A stretch of DNA of 64,000 bases from Marsupella aquatica (taxonomy: Eukaryota; Marchantiophyta): contig OZ316891.1 in assembly GCA_973895155.1 (NCBI GenBank), positions 6,572,001-6,636,000 of the forward strand. Reading direction: 5' to 3'. The first letter of the stretch is position 1, and each line of letters opens with the position of its first letter. A program made the translations under genes and the position numbers. Positions 1 to 11,761 of the stretch are shown here, one piece after another. The notes beneath the pieces were generated by a model. That model ran no database searches. It worked only from the letters and a program-made list of their open reading frames with translations, and had not been told where the DNA came from.

Positions 1-1179
1 ATTACCGAGTGTGACGTGACGAGTGACGGAGGCATTCAGGTTTTTTCACAAGCTATGGAGCTTGTTCTCATCTGAATCGGGTTTCCCTTTGTGACGTCTG
101 ACTCGGTGGAAGAACCGCGAAGTGCTACGGCTCAACGGTTTGATCGCGGCGAGCCGGTTGTTTTGAGCCCGGGATTGGCACTTGACGCGGAGTGAAGACG
201 TCACGATGAAAAGTTTTACTCTACTTGGAGTTGCAGATTGTACCAGCGCAATTCATCAACTTCACCCATCGGCGGTGGTCACTTTTCTCAAGCAAATGGC
301 AAGGCAAGAGTGTCATTTTTTGCTTTGAGTGGCAGTTTTTTTTAAGGGTACTATAAGTGATTTTTTCCCCCTTAAAAGCTTTTGCGACACTCAGGAGCGC
401 CGGCGCCCCTCCCCGGCGCACGGCGTCGTTTCGCCCCCCCTCCGACCCTGTATCAGGCTGCGGATGCCGTAGCTGCTCCGCTGCCATTCCCTGTTCGCCC
501 CTTCATACGCCCTGCCCGCATACTCCTGACCTTTATACAGGGTATTTTTGGGTCATAAGGGGCTTTGCACCCCCTTTAGGGCCTTATTTAACCCTTTTTC
601 CCCGGCTCTTCAAATTGGCTTTCCCGGGACCGGTGACCCGGCGCTTTAACCGCTTCGACAGGGGGAACTGCCCCTGTGAGACCTGTCGGACTGTACGAGA
701 ATATTCCCAAAAAACAGAGAGCTGTTTTTTGGCCGTCCGACAAAGATTCCGCGTGCCGAACGATAACTTTTTTGGTTCTTCTTCGGCGTGGTGGTGGCCA
801 TTGGAGTTAGCAATGCGGCGCACCGATCACATCGCGATTCCGACGACAGGTTGTACTGGGTATTTTGGTTATTCTCCAAGGTGGTTAGAACGGGGGAGTT
901 TCCCAAGGTTTTACCCACCCCGACCGAAATTTGAATAACTTTTTCGTCAAATTTTGATTGTGATTTCGGCTTTCAGTATTGGACTCCTAGCTTCGTGGGC
1001 TACGCGGTGGTGTTGAGTTTTGAGTTTTATGAGAAGTTTCAAAAAAAGACATTTTTTCGTGATTGTTTCATATGAGTGCCTCGGAGGATACTGGAAGAAT
1101 TGGCGTCAGTAGAGCTTCAGGATTGTGAAGATCAGACGGTGAGTCTGAGGAGGAGCTGCTACCGTTTGAGGAAGAACTA
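1..1179. other. Unassigned DNA upstream of the copia element
   Basis: No convincing gene or RNA is visible here. The longest open frame (357-938, plus) has low-complexity, Pro/Arg/Cys-rich composition and no motif I recognise. The start of the 3' LTR at 5,556 (TGTTAGATATTGC) is not found in this stretch, and no clear primer-binding site is seen. Either the element has lost its 5' LTR or its leader is long and the LTR lies left of the window. Confidence 0.5.
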
Positions 1180-1266
1180 GTGTCACCGGTAAGATCACCG
1201 GTGTGGCGTGCAGTGGAGGAAGCTGTGTTACTACCAGAGCTGTCCGTAGTTAAAAAGAAGAGGGAG

Positions 1267-2127
1267 ATGGCTAGATTTGGAGGAGTGAAGTTTGAGGTGG
1301 AGAAGTACGATGGTCGTATTGATTACTTGCTCTGGGAGAAGCAAGTGAAGGGTGTCCTTCGGGCCATGGGCTTAGCTCATCTGCTCTCTTCGCGAGAGCA
1401 GTATGATGGAGAAGAGGAGATCTCAGAGAAGCAGTGGAGATAGGAGCAGGTGATTGCTGTCAATGCAATGATGCTATATCTCAAGCCGCACATCATCAAG
1501 CAGCTGGATGATTATGCGGATTGCGCATCACTATTCAAGGCTCTAAGAGAGAAGTACTACCGGGAAGATGCGTCAGACCGGCTGTACAAGAAGTCTCTCT
1601 TGATGAGCCTCAGGCTCAAGGAAGGGAGCAAGATGCAGGATCACCTGGATGAGTTTGACAGTCTAGCGGTGGATCTGTCAAACCTGGGAAAAGGAGTTGA
1701 AGATGAGGATAAGGCCTTGCTTCTGCTAAGCTCCTTACCGCCGTCATATCAGGGTTTGAAATAGGTGCTCTTGTATAGAGATCTGAAGTCCATTTCATAT
1801 AATGAGGTGGTGAGCTCCTTGCTGTCTGATGATGCTCAGAAGAAGTTGGGTCATTCACAGACAGCATCTTCTTCTGGCACTGCGCTGAACGTGAACTGTG
1901 GTAGACCAGCACAGCACTCAAATGGGTAGAATAGGTTTAGATCTACATCACGAGGGAGATCTAAATCCAGAGGGAAATCGCAAGAGAGAAAGCCTCTTGC
2001 ATGTTGGAGATGTGGCAAGCAAGGCCACATGAAAAGGGATTGTCGAGTAAAGGATCCTACTGCTTCAGCTAACGCGGCTTCGAGCTCGCATGAGGTAGAT
2101 TTGCTCGATGATGATGACATATTGTGA
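1267..2127 (+). pseudogene. copia gag (nucleocapsid) pseudogene
   Basis: The frame begins at ATG 1,267 (MARFGGVKFEVEKYDG), a typical copia gag start (UBN2/DUF4219-like region). It continues through a helical region including LYKKSLLMSLRLKEG and ends in an Arg/Ser-rich stretch with the zinc knuckle CWRCGKQGHMKRDC near 2,000-2,042. In life gag packages element RNA into virus-like particles. In-frame stops lie near 1,441, 1,762, 1,927 and 2,125. Several sit where Trp, Gln or Arg codons would fit, consistent with C-to-T type decay. The reading otherwise stays in one frame. Confidence 0.85.
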
Positions 2128-3365
2128 TGCCAAGGTTATGCTCTCAACGTAGTGTCAAATCCAGGTAGTGATGACTGGATTCTAGATAGTGCATGTACTT
2201 TTCATATTTGCTCTAGGAGAGATTTTTTCAGTTCTTACACGGTTTCCAACGGGTCAGTGTTGATGGGAAATGGAATCCCATGTCAAGTTGTTGGACTTGG
2301 ATCTGTAAGATTTCAGATGTTTGATGGTGCTGTGAGAATGTTGAGGAATGTGAGACATATTCTCAGCATGATGAAAAATCTCATTTTACTTGGAGTTTTA
2401 TAAGCAAATGGCCATCAGTGGAGTTCTGCTAATGGTGTCCTTCAGGTTTCAACTGGTACTAAAGTTGTATTGAAGGGAAAGAGACATAGCAATCTATACG
2501 TTTTGGAGGGCAATGTAGTTTGTGATGAAGCCAATGTAACCTTATCTCATGAGGAGACGGCCCGGCTGTGGCACTTCCGTTTGGGCCACATGAGTGAAAA
2601 AGGTTTGGTTATTCTTCAGAAGAGGATTACTTTCTAATTTGCAATCTTGTAAGTTGGAATTTTGTGAGCACTGTGTGCTAGGAAAGCAGCACAGGAAACC
2701 CTTCGGAGTTGGAACTCACACCAACAAGGAGGTACTTGAGTATGTACATAGTGATGTGTGGGGTCCAGTCCCTACTCCCTCACATTCTGGACGGTTATAC
2801 TATGTCACGTTCATAGACGATTACTCAAGGTATGTGTGGATATACTTTTTACACAATAAGTCTGATGTTTTTGCCACTTTTAAGGAGTGGAAAGCCCAAG
2901 TTAAGAATCAGACTGGTAATAAGGTGAGATATCTTTGATCGGATAATGGCGGTGAATACAATTCCAGGGAATTTGGAACGTATTGTAAGGAGCAGGGGAT
3001 TACCCGCGCGCCATCTCACAACAAGTTATACTCCTCAGCAAAATGGTGTTTCTGAGAGACTCAACCGAACACTATTGGACCGCTCGAGGAGTATGTTGAG
3101 TCAATCATGCTTACCACATGAATTTTGGGCTGAAGCTCTCAACACTACAGCTTATTTGGTAAATTTTTCTCCATCCAGTTCTATTGGATTCAAGACGCCA
3201 TTTGAAATGAGGTACGGGCGTCCAGCAGATTACTCACATCTGAGGATTTTTGGATGTGATGCTTATGTGCTTACACCTTCCCAGCTTCGATCCAAGCTGG
3301 AGTCCAAGTCGAAGAAGTGCATTTTCCTTGGCTATCAGAAAGGTGTGAAGGGTTATAGGTTATAG
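2128..3365 (+). pseudogene. copia protease and integrase pseudogene
   Basis: The aspartic protease signature WILDSACTFHIC is at about 2,176-2,211. A GAG-pre-integrase zinc-binding segment follows (LWHFRLGHMS, then CEHCVLGK, about 2,566-2,690). Integrase core motifs are VHSDVWGP, the DNGGEY acidic motif near 2,940 and NGVSERLNRT, which carries the catalytic Glu (about 3,043-3,072). A stop at 2,401, a frameshift near 2,630, a stop at about 2,936 and another frameshift near 3,020 break the frame. The RT-linker region begins after a stop at 3,363. The order and motifs are diagnostic for copia; the product cannot be made intact. Confidence 0.88.
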
Positions 3366-3401
3366 GATCCAGTAACCTGTAAGTTAATTGTCAGTAGAGA
3401 T

Positions 3402-5348
3402 GTGTCCTTTAATGAATCCAGATCATCAAAGGAGGGGGAGAGTTCTCAGGACTCCCATACTGACAAGGGGAAATCTCCCATCCCGGACCGGGTTGAGGGG
3501 AAGATTAGTCATGATGCTATTCATGACAGGAGAGATGGAGAAGCTCCGGGCTTGGAGCTGGTTCCTGTGATGGAACAAGAGGAGCAGATTGTTGCTAGGG
3601 TACCTCAAATTCAACCAGCAGCAGTAGATCAGCCTGAGTCATCTACTAGAGGAACTTCCAGTCGTTCTACTAGAGCTCCTACCAGGTATGGTCAATGTGC
3701 AGACTCATCTAAGCTAGATGATATTGACATTGCATCTGATGATGATGACATGGCTTTGATCTTGGAAGAAGGAGAGTCTTCTTCATATAGTGAGGCTTGT
3801 GCTTCAGAGCAGAAGCATGAGTGGAATGCAGCAATGCAGAGGGAGTTGCAATCTTTGAGTGACAACAAGACATGGGAGCTGGTGGAGCTTCCAAGAGGTC
3901 AGCAAGTGGTGGACAGCAAGTGGATTTACAAGTTGAAGGACAGTCCTTCAGAGGGTGGAGATAAGATCTACAAGACAAGGCTTGTTGCCAAGGGGTTCAC
4001 TCAGGAGAAAAGAGTGGACTACAATGAGGTCTTTTCACCGGTGGCTAAGTATTCCACAATTCGGATCTTGTGTCAGCTTGTTGTGTTTTTTAATCTGGTG
4101 ATGGATCAGATGGATATTATTACTGCTTTTCTCTATGGCAACTTGGAAGAGATGATCTTCATGAGACAGCCATTAGGCTTTATGAAAAAGGGCCAAGAGA
4201 ACTTAGTTTGCAGATTGCTCAAGTCCTTGTATGGATTGAAGCAGTCTACCAGACAGTGGAACAAGCGATTTGATGATTTCATGCTTGCTCAAGGTTTTAC
4301 AAGGATGGTGTATGATCCTTGTGTGTATACGAAATCAGTCAAGAATGATGTATTTGGTTTCATCATTCTGGTGATCTATGTGGATGACATGTTGATTGTG
4401 GCTAAAGATCAATCTGAGGTTGACAGTCTCAAGGCGAAATTGAGTGCTGAATTCAGGATGAAGGATCTTGGTAAGGCCAAGAGGATCTTAGGGATGGAGA
4501 TTTTTTGGAACTCTGATACTTGACAGTTGTGCTTGAGTCAAGGCCAGTATGCGAGGAAAGTACTTGCACGATTCAACATGGAAAATTGTAAGCCAGTTCC
4601 GAGTATTCCTTTAGCTTCACATTTCAAGTTATCATCGGCTTTCTCTCCTACGGATGCTATGAAGAAAGGTCTGATGGCTAAGATTCCTTATGAGAAGGCA
4701 GTAGGTAGTCTGATGTATTTGATGACTTATACTAGGCCTGACTTGGCCCTAGCGATGGGCAAGGTTAGCAGATTCATGTCAAATCCAGGGAAGGTACATT
4801 GGGAAGCTGTGAAATGGATTCTCAGGTATCTCAAGGGTACCCAGGACTATGGATTACTATTTTATAACAGATCAGATAGAACGTTGGTTGGCTATGTAGA
4901 TTCTGACTATGGAAGCTGTCTGGATACAAGGAGGTCTACAACTGGGTTTGTATTTACTCTTGGAGGAGGATGCATCAGTTGGAAATCTACCTTGCAGAAG
5001 TGTATATCTCAGTCTACTACAGAAGCAGAGTATGTTGCAGCAGCAGAAGCAGCAAAGGAAGCAATTTGGTTGGACAAGTTAATTGCGGAGATGGGTTTAG
5101 AGCATGGCAAAATGACTCTAAACTGTGATAGTCAGAGTGCTCTTCACTTGGCTGCTAACCAGGTGATGGATAGCAGGGTGAAGCACATTGATGTCAGGTA
5201 CCATTTTATCAGGCAAGCAATGTCTGATAAAACTTTTGAGCTAGTCAAGATTGATGGAAAACTCAATCCCGCTGATGCCTTTACCAAGGTGATTCCTTTG
5301 GAGAGTTTCTCAAGACACCGTGCTACTTTGCAGGTTTTGCAGTTGTAG
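3402..5348 (+). pseudogene. copia reverse transcriptase / RNase H pseudogene
   Basis: RT (RVT_2 family) is recognisable from WIYKLK, VAKGFTQEKRVDYNEVFSPV, QMDIITAFLYGNLEE, SLYGLKQ and the catalytic YVDDMLI near 4,378-4,398. RNase H follows with GYVDSDYGSCLDTRRSTTG, STTEAEYVAAAEA, DSQSALHLA and HIDVRYHFIR. One stop (TGA at about 4,522) separates the two long open pieces 3,402-4,523 and 4,527-5,348, which are in the same frame. The C-terminus ends normally just before the polypurine tract. This is the best-preserved part of the element. Confidence 0.92.
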
Positions 5349-5555
5349 TGCAAGTAGAGTTATTTAGCAATGTGTGACTATTTGTATATGGATTACTCAT
5401 TCCTGTTTGGCTACGGCTTAGTTCTAGTTAACCCTTAGTTAACCCTTGTGGTTTTTAGGGGGAGACCTGGTTTGGTGATTGTCTAGAACTTCCCGCTGAG
5501 GATTCCATATGGTAGCATTTAGTCTAGTCCCCAAGACAAGAGTCAAGGGGGAGTT

Positions 5556-5900
5556 TGTTAGATATTGCTCTAGCCTTGTGACTCATGAGCTAACCACAGT
5601 TAGTCTAACTCAGGTTAGGACTAAGCTAATGTTAGCGGTTGTGCTGTTGTGCATATAGCCAGGGCTGATGCCAGACCCTAGGTGGAACTTAGGCTCATTG
5701 TTACGGAGCTAGTTGAGAGATAGGGAGAGCTTGTGCTATGGATGCTTGGTATGGCCGGTCGGCCTAGAGTGCAGTCAAGCTCTTGTGTGTTCCCGTGGAC
5801 GTAGCCTCATGTGGAGGTGAACCACGTATCTCTCTGTGTTGACTATTGTGCGTTGGATGGTTCATGGGCTTGCCGTTACGAATGTCGTCTAAGCTCAACA
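5556..5900 (+). repeat. Putative 3' LTR of the copia element
   Basis: A purine-rich tract (AGTCAAGGGGGAG, about 5,541-5,553) is directly followed by TGTTAGATATTGC, the expected 5' end of an LTR. The 3' end is placed at CTCAACA (5,900), giving a 345-bp LTR with TG...CA ends. Homology to the right-hand host copy resumes by about 5,913. The exact 3' boundary and the target-site duplication cannot be confirmed without the 5' LTR. Confidence 0.65.
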
Positions 5901-7598
5901 ACGATGAAGTTCAGTTACGCTGCAGAAATGTTGAGGTACGAAACTGCTCGGATTGTGTACATTGAGCTTGGCTTGTGTGCCTTTGAGAAATGGCTTGTGT
6001 TCCCAAAGTGTAATCTTCGATTTAGATTTATGTGTGAGGTCCTTAGGGCTGTCCTGCAAGTGCCATCGTCTTAAAAAAATGGGGCCCTTATGACTCCTAA
6101 ATTGTTGGCAAAAAGGTCATCTCTGCTACTTAAAGATGTGTGCCCTACCCACTCACCCGCCTGTCCTTCTTTGTCGCTTTCTTTCCTTCCTTCTAGGGCA
6201 ATATATTGTCTTATTCATATATCAAAAGTTGGGACTCTGAAGGGCAGGAAACTTTCTGGCCCTTGCCCTTCAAACTCCTTGTTTTCTGCCGTGAGGACTG
6301 CATGGTGAGGGGGAAAGCTTGGCTCACTCATAGGCTCATAGCCCGAGAGACATTAAGTAAAGGGCCGAGTTTTTAGGACCGTCTACATGCAAGACGGCCC
6401 TTGGGGCTCTCTTGTATGTGTGAGGTCCTTAGTTTTCCTGCCCTCCACTCCACAGATGGCACTAACTGAGAATTTTGTGGAAGAACCTACTATTCAGGCA
6501 GGTCTTATGGCATGCAAAGGTGGAGAACCAGGGGCAGGGGCTGCAAACTTTGCAGCCTTGAGGTCCTGTCCTGAGGTCCTGTCCTTTAGAATCAACATAA
6601 GACAGGCAAAGCAGACAACACAGTGAGTCAGGAAACGACCAAAAATCAAGAAGAAAAAAAGTGTGGGCCTCGTACTGAGCATGACAAGAGGATATAAATC
6701 CTACAATTCAGGGAAAGGTACGGCCCGCTTGTTTTAGGACCACGGCCCGAGTTCACATTAGCAATTTTAATAATGATCAATTTAAGGTGGAAATTTAAAG
6801 GGATAGAAACAACTCTCAGGTTCTAATTTTGAGCTTGACAACTATAGTAATCAAAAGTGCTAGCAGGTCACCCAAGGGACGTCATCAATTGTTGCCAAAG
6901 ATAGATACACAAGTAAATTCCCTCTTCTCCTGCCCCTGACGCCATGCAATACAATGGATGGGTTCGTAATGCCTATTAATCTTAATTCATTTTTAATGTT
7001 GAAGGCACCAGAACGCTTGGGCACCTGGTTCATAATACCTTTAAATAATATGAAATAAATGATAAATTACAGTCATCCGAATTGGTTAGTGGGTTTAGTG
7101 TAAAGTGTGGACAGTGAGTAATTTTAGGAATTCATAACTCTGTCAATTCTTCATGAATAGAAATATTAGACTAGTGGGAAAGATCTTTCCAATCCACATC
7201 TAATGATCCCAAGAAGAGCCAATTCTGCTGGACAGAAAGGGAGAATGATGTTGAAGGTCAAACTTTGCTATTGAAAACTCTTTGGAAATGAGAAGTTGTC
7301 AATGAGTGAAGGTGTTAAACCAAGGTGTCATGGTCCATGGGGGTTGTATGGTTGATGGTCTCGGTCCATGTGAACAACACTTTTGCTTTGGGCAGATGTG
7401 TGAATGCCCTGTGCAGGTTTTCAACTACGAAGCACTCCAAAAATCAGAAAACTTTAAGTCCAGCTCCAGGCACAGTAAAGGCCACACTGTAAAACCCTTC
7501 CAAAGCAATGTTTCAGGAAAAGCACCAAGGCAAGCCTAGTACCCTTGGGCTTTATCCATAAAAATGCCCTTGTGAGAGGGCTTCACTATACACAAGCT

Positions 7599-8155
7599 TC
7601 TCAGTGTGGTGTGTGAGAAGGAACTCAAGTTATTTGGAGGTCTATGTCCCCTCTACTTCCATATTAAGATGTCATATGCAGTTCCACAGGTCAATTGACA
7701 CACCGACCTGTGCACACAGGTGGGATAGGATATTTCTTGAAGCTATGTTGGGGGATTACACAAGGGCCTTATTGGGTGCAGATGGGGAAGTTGAGAGGGC
7801 CCAGCAATCTAACCTCCCAATATACTTAAGACGGAGAGCTGAGAATTGCGGGCAGCAGTCTAACCTCTATCTATACTTGACATGGAGAGGAATTGTACGG
7901 AGGCTATGCAGAGATTTATCAGGGGCGCTTGATGACTTGGATGCAGTTTATCAACTGAGGCAAGGCCTTGGGCAAGAAAACAATTCTGATTTTGCTATCC
8001 TCCAGCATAGAGGCTACATCAAATATTTAATGAAGGATGAAGTTGGAGCTAGGGCAGATGCAGAAGCTGCCCAACAGCTACAACGTAAAACTACTCGTCA
8101 TGTTATTGGTATTGAAACTGTTAGAGATTATGAGTGTATTTTTGGGCCTTGGGAT
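7599..8155 (+). pseudogene. Duplicated TPR-like exon of the NB-ARC gene (fragment)
   Basis: An open frame (shown as 7,604-8,209 with a Met start) corresponds to the last visible exon of the minus-strand NB-ARC gene (38,466-37,905). It shares SVWCVRRNSSYLEVYVPS-like, LEAMLGDYTRALLGADGEVER and DEVGARADAEAAQQLQRKTTR-like segments. Both copies show an acceptor-like AAG before the exon and a GTAAA donor after it. The rest of the gene is missing because the copia element cuts the copy at the end of the preceding exon (AAEMLRYET, about 5,919-5,945). The frame remains open despite many substitutions, but the fragment has no visible start or NB-ARC domain, so I treat it as a pseudogene. Confidence 0.82.
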
Positions 8156-8863
8156 GTACTGGTAAACTATTTGGGTTACTTTTCCTCCTCTAAGTCAAGT
8201 CTCTTTTAGATTTATGTCCAGTCACATTAGCATGGTTGACGCTACTGCTGTCCTTAGTTTATGCTCTAGCAGAACTAGGAATGGCTTGTGGGCCATGTTT
8301 GCACCCTCAATATCTTTGAGGGGAGTCTTTGACAGCCTAAAAGTACAGGTGACCACCACTCTTAGAAAATTTGGCAGCCTCTACATTGGGTGGTCAGCCT
8401 ACCTAAATTTCCCAATTCAGGGTACCGGTGGGAAACAAGAGTGACGGAGAATACTCATCTCCATTATCATTGTTTTTTAGGTTTTAAGCAAAAATGGGCA
8501 GCACTGGGGGAGTTCTAATTGGTCCACGGGTCTGAACCCTCAAAACTTGATGTACCCCAACTACTTGGTTAAATTTTTGGGTCTGCATTAAAGAACAATA
8601 GGCCCATATTAAATGGGTCATATTCCATGAAGTTGTCAAAGAAAAGGGTTGTTGTGTCATGTACATGAATTGGACATGTGTCATGTGTCATGTTCTAATT
8701 GGTAGCCTGTCACTGTGTAATTGGTACACGTGTATATCCCAAAGAATAGTTAATTTAACTTTTCCCAAGAGAATAGCTAAAAGCATGCATGGATGTAGGG
8801 TTTGGGCCTTTATATTTAGTGGCAAACCAATTTCATGGAGCCTCAATTGTTGCTGCTGTTACT

Positions 8864-9160
8864 CTCGGGGGTCTCACTATATGGGGACCTCCCCATCGCC
8901 TGCGACGTTTTTAGGGCTCGGACCCCCTAAAATGTAAGAAAAAAAAATTATTTTTTAACCCCTATAAAGTTGGAATATTCTTGGAATATTCTAAAAATTG
9001 GATTAAAAAGGCTCTAATGTTCTTATAAGTCTCAAAATTGAATTTGAAAGACCCTATTGTTCTTCTACAAAAATTCTTAAGTCTTCCCTTAGAACCAATA
9101 AAATGACCCTATCCTTCGTCGCACGTGATATGCCATTTTTGTGGAAGTGAAACCCCCGAG
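8864..9160 (+). mobile_element. 297-bp hAT-like MITE, copy A
   Basis: Starts CTCGGGGGTCTCACTATA and ends TGAAACCCCCGAG, so the ends are inverted repeats of CTCGGGGGT. It is flanked by an 8-bp direct repeat CTGTTACT (8,856-8,863 and 9,161-9,168). An 8-bp duplication fits the hAT superfamily. The right-hand host copy (about 37,220-37,236) has the single unduplicated site, confirming insertion. No coding capacity. A near-identical copy of exactly the same length lies at 51,132-51,428. Confidence 0.93.
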
Positions 9161-9204
9161 CTGTTACTGGAGGAGGGCTAGCTATAGAAGGGCTATGGAA
9201 GGGC

Positions 9205-11761
9205 TGTCACGCGATTGACATGGGTCTTAACGCCAAAAACGTCACTATGGGTGCCAAAACCATCTCTTTATACCTGAGGATCACGAAGGGATGTTGTGAA
9301 GGCCGGTGAACACCAATTTACGCCCTTAACACCAGACTATCATAGCAAGACTCTATCACACATCACCCAAGCTCAATCCCAAGGAACCAAGGTTGGGGAT
9401 CAGATCCGTGCTCATGATAGTTCTGGTGATAAGGGGTCTTCATATCGGGCCCGTACACACAGGGCCTAGCGCTACGGTGCGCATAGGTCTATACGTATGC
9501 TTACTATCATAGGTATGTTTCTATTCCGCCGCCGGAATGTACCCATAAACCAGTGACTCCTTACTGATTCCCGGCTTAGGGACTTCTAAGCCATTGCCCC
9601 ACCACTCTGCCATTCCACTCTCAGCAATCAGAGCTATGACAGTCCTCACCCAGCCCACTTCAATGCACCATGTACACCTCTTAGTGGCGCTGCTAGTCCC
9701 ATCATACACTCAGATTGCCTCACACACACACACATCCATGAGAGAAACGAGGCCTGAGAGGAAAACTCAATTAGATTCAACGATGTGCACAATAGTCCAC
9801 TGAGAACACTCGATCCGAACAATAGGCCCGAAGGCTGTCTACTCCAGATTACGACGTGCTTGCCCCGCAAGCCCCGTGCTTGCCATGCAAGCTCAATCCT
9901 GAACCTGAGCCCGGCTCACTCCAGATTGTGACGGCAGATTGGACTCAAACCAATCCCGTACTTGCCTTGCAAACTCAATCCTGAACTCAACCTCCTTCAC
10001 TGCACTTCATTCTTGGGGGCACATATAGATCTCACACCTCCAATTCAGAATGTCAAGTTACGCATGCACAGTTGACTCGACTTCAAAGCTGGTACCAAGC
10101 CTAACGACAATCTATCCCAGACTGCAATGAGGCCCGGCCTCACGCTTGCCCTGCAAGCTCAGCTCTGGCCATAAATCCCTTAGTGCTCTCCACCAGACAA
10201 AGGCCAGGACTCCCCATGGATCACATAGCCTTGCCAGACTGAACTGTAAATGCTCCTCCTGCTGCCCCTCAATCAGTGTCTCAGCCTCCCTAATGTGCTC
10301 ACCACAAATCAAATTGACATCCTCCCCACAGTTTACAATCACCAATACATCACCTATCACCAAGGCTCTGTATCGGGGGAAAAGAACCCAATTGTGCTGC
10401 CCACTAGAAAGAGCCACAATCCAGCTCGCAAACCTAGCAACCCGTTGCTGTGAAGCTTGGCTGATTACTCCCTGAGTAATAGCACAACCAAGCTCTCCCC
10501 AACACGCAGCGTCCAAGTCCAGCCTTGCTTGCACAGAGCTCCTCCCTACTGCTCAGTCTAAGTGAGATCACACAACTGAAGTCCCCCCCTGCCTCTACCG
10601 GGGGCTGCTCTATATACTCTCATACTGAGCCCAAATAGGTGGATACTACGCTGCTGGAGCCCCATCCCAGCCCTAATAGAGCCGCCACTATCTCTAACTA
10701 CTGAACCCTAACTCACAACTTTATTTCTATCTCGAATTGGCTATGTACTTCGGATTCGGCCCTCCTCCATGGTTTTCGCGAGCTTGCGCCTCCTCTCCCG
10801 ATTTCTCTATTCAACCATTTGCTGCGTGGATAGCAGCGTTGGAAGCGGCTTGAGCTCCTCTTTCCAATGAGGTCAATTATAGTCGATTTGGTCAAATACA
10901 CAGAGAGTTATGCCCCCGCAACCGAGAGGGGGTACTCACTGCTGCGCTAACCCGAGTTACATAGCTAACCCGAGTTCGGCTAACCTAGCTATCCTATCTA
11001 ACCCGAGTAGAGCTAACCCGTGGTCTCGGGTTAGGCCGCTACCCGCTATCCGCTATCCGCTAACCTAGCCTAAGCTGAGCCCGAACCCGAGTTTACCTGA
11101 GCTAAGCTGAGGCCGCGCTGACCTGAGCTAAGCTGAAGCCGTGCTGACCTGAGATAAGCTGAAGCCGTGCTTACCTGAGCTAAGCTGAAGCCGTGTTGAC
11201 CTGAGCTAAGCTGAAGCCGTGCTTACCTGAGCTAAGCTGAAGCCGTGCTTACCTGAGCTAAGCTGAAGCCGTGCTGACCTGAGCTAAGCTGAAGCCGTGC
11301 TGACCTGAGCTAAGCTGAAGCCGTGCTTACCTGAGCTAAGCTGAAGCCGTGCTTACCTCAGCTAAGCTGAAGCCGTGCTCACATAAGCTAAGCCGTGGTC
11401 GAGCTTGGGTTAACCCGAAACTGAAGCCGAATCCGCTAATTCCGGCCACAAGTTAACCCGTCACACTAATCAAGCCGTATCTTTCTTAATACACCTCCGT
11501 TTCTCGAGTGTTTTATATTGATTTTACTCGCCTTGACCAGATCTTTCCAATGCTCTTTACAGATCCAGATTTGGTGACATATTGAAAGAGATATGATCAT
11601 CGACCACCCGCGACATAGCTTTTATTTCCCTACTCTTAACGCCATGATTGCCCTTATTCTTGCCATCTTGCTAATTGTTATGCAATATCAATAGCTACTC
11701 CTTGCATACAGCAACCTACTTAATCAGATTACAAAATAAGGACCATGTCGTTGGCGTCACA
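9205..11761 (-). mobile_element. Probable solo LTR (2.56 kb)
   Basis: The segment begins TGTCACGC and ends GGCGTCACA, flanked by the 5-bp direct repeat AGGGC (9,200-9,204 and 11,762-11,766). The right-hand host copy lacks it. TG...CA ends with a 5-bp duplication fit an LTR. No internal retroelement coding is visible. On the minus strand, GAGTATATAG near 10,610 could be a TATA box, which would put the tandem repeats at 11.1-11.4 kb in U3. The outer ~19 bp are also imperfect inverted repeats (TGTCACGC / TGTGACGC...GACATGG), so a non-autonomous TIR element is an alternative. Confidence 0.6.
11093..11395. repeat. 26-bp tandem array inside the LTR-like insertion
   Basis: About 11-12 head-to-tail copies of a 26-bp unit containing CTGAGCTAAGCTGAAGCCG followed by TGCTTAC or TGCTGAC. 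Variation is mostly at the T/G after TGCT. The units lie upstream of the minus-strand TATA candidate, where LTR enhancer repeats are often found. Confidence 0.9.

Larger units (their letters stand above)
1180..5900 (+). mobile_element. Degenerate Ty1/copia LTR retrotransposon
   Basis: The plus strand carries the copia gene order: gag with a CCHC zinc knuckle, protease, integrase, reverse transcriptase, RNase H, then a polypurine tract and a 3' LTR. Integrase precedes RT, which distinguishes copia from gypsy. Coding is broken by at least nine in-frame stops and frameshifts near 2.63 and 3.02 kb, so the copy is dead. Its 3' end abuts host DNA near 5,900-5,913. That host DNA is the left copy of an inverted duplication, so the element truncates the outer end of that copy. 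The 5' LTR is not visible. Confidence 0.93.

Noticed and set aside
357-938. 193-codon plus frame near the left edge
   Set aside because: Low-complexity composition, no domain, overlapped by open frames on the other strand; not enough to call a gene.
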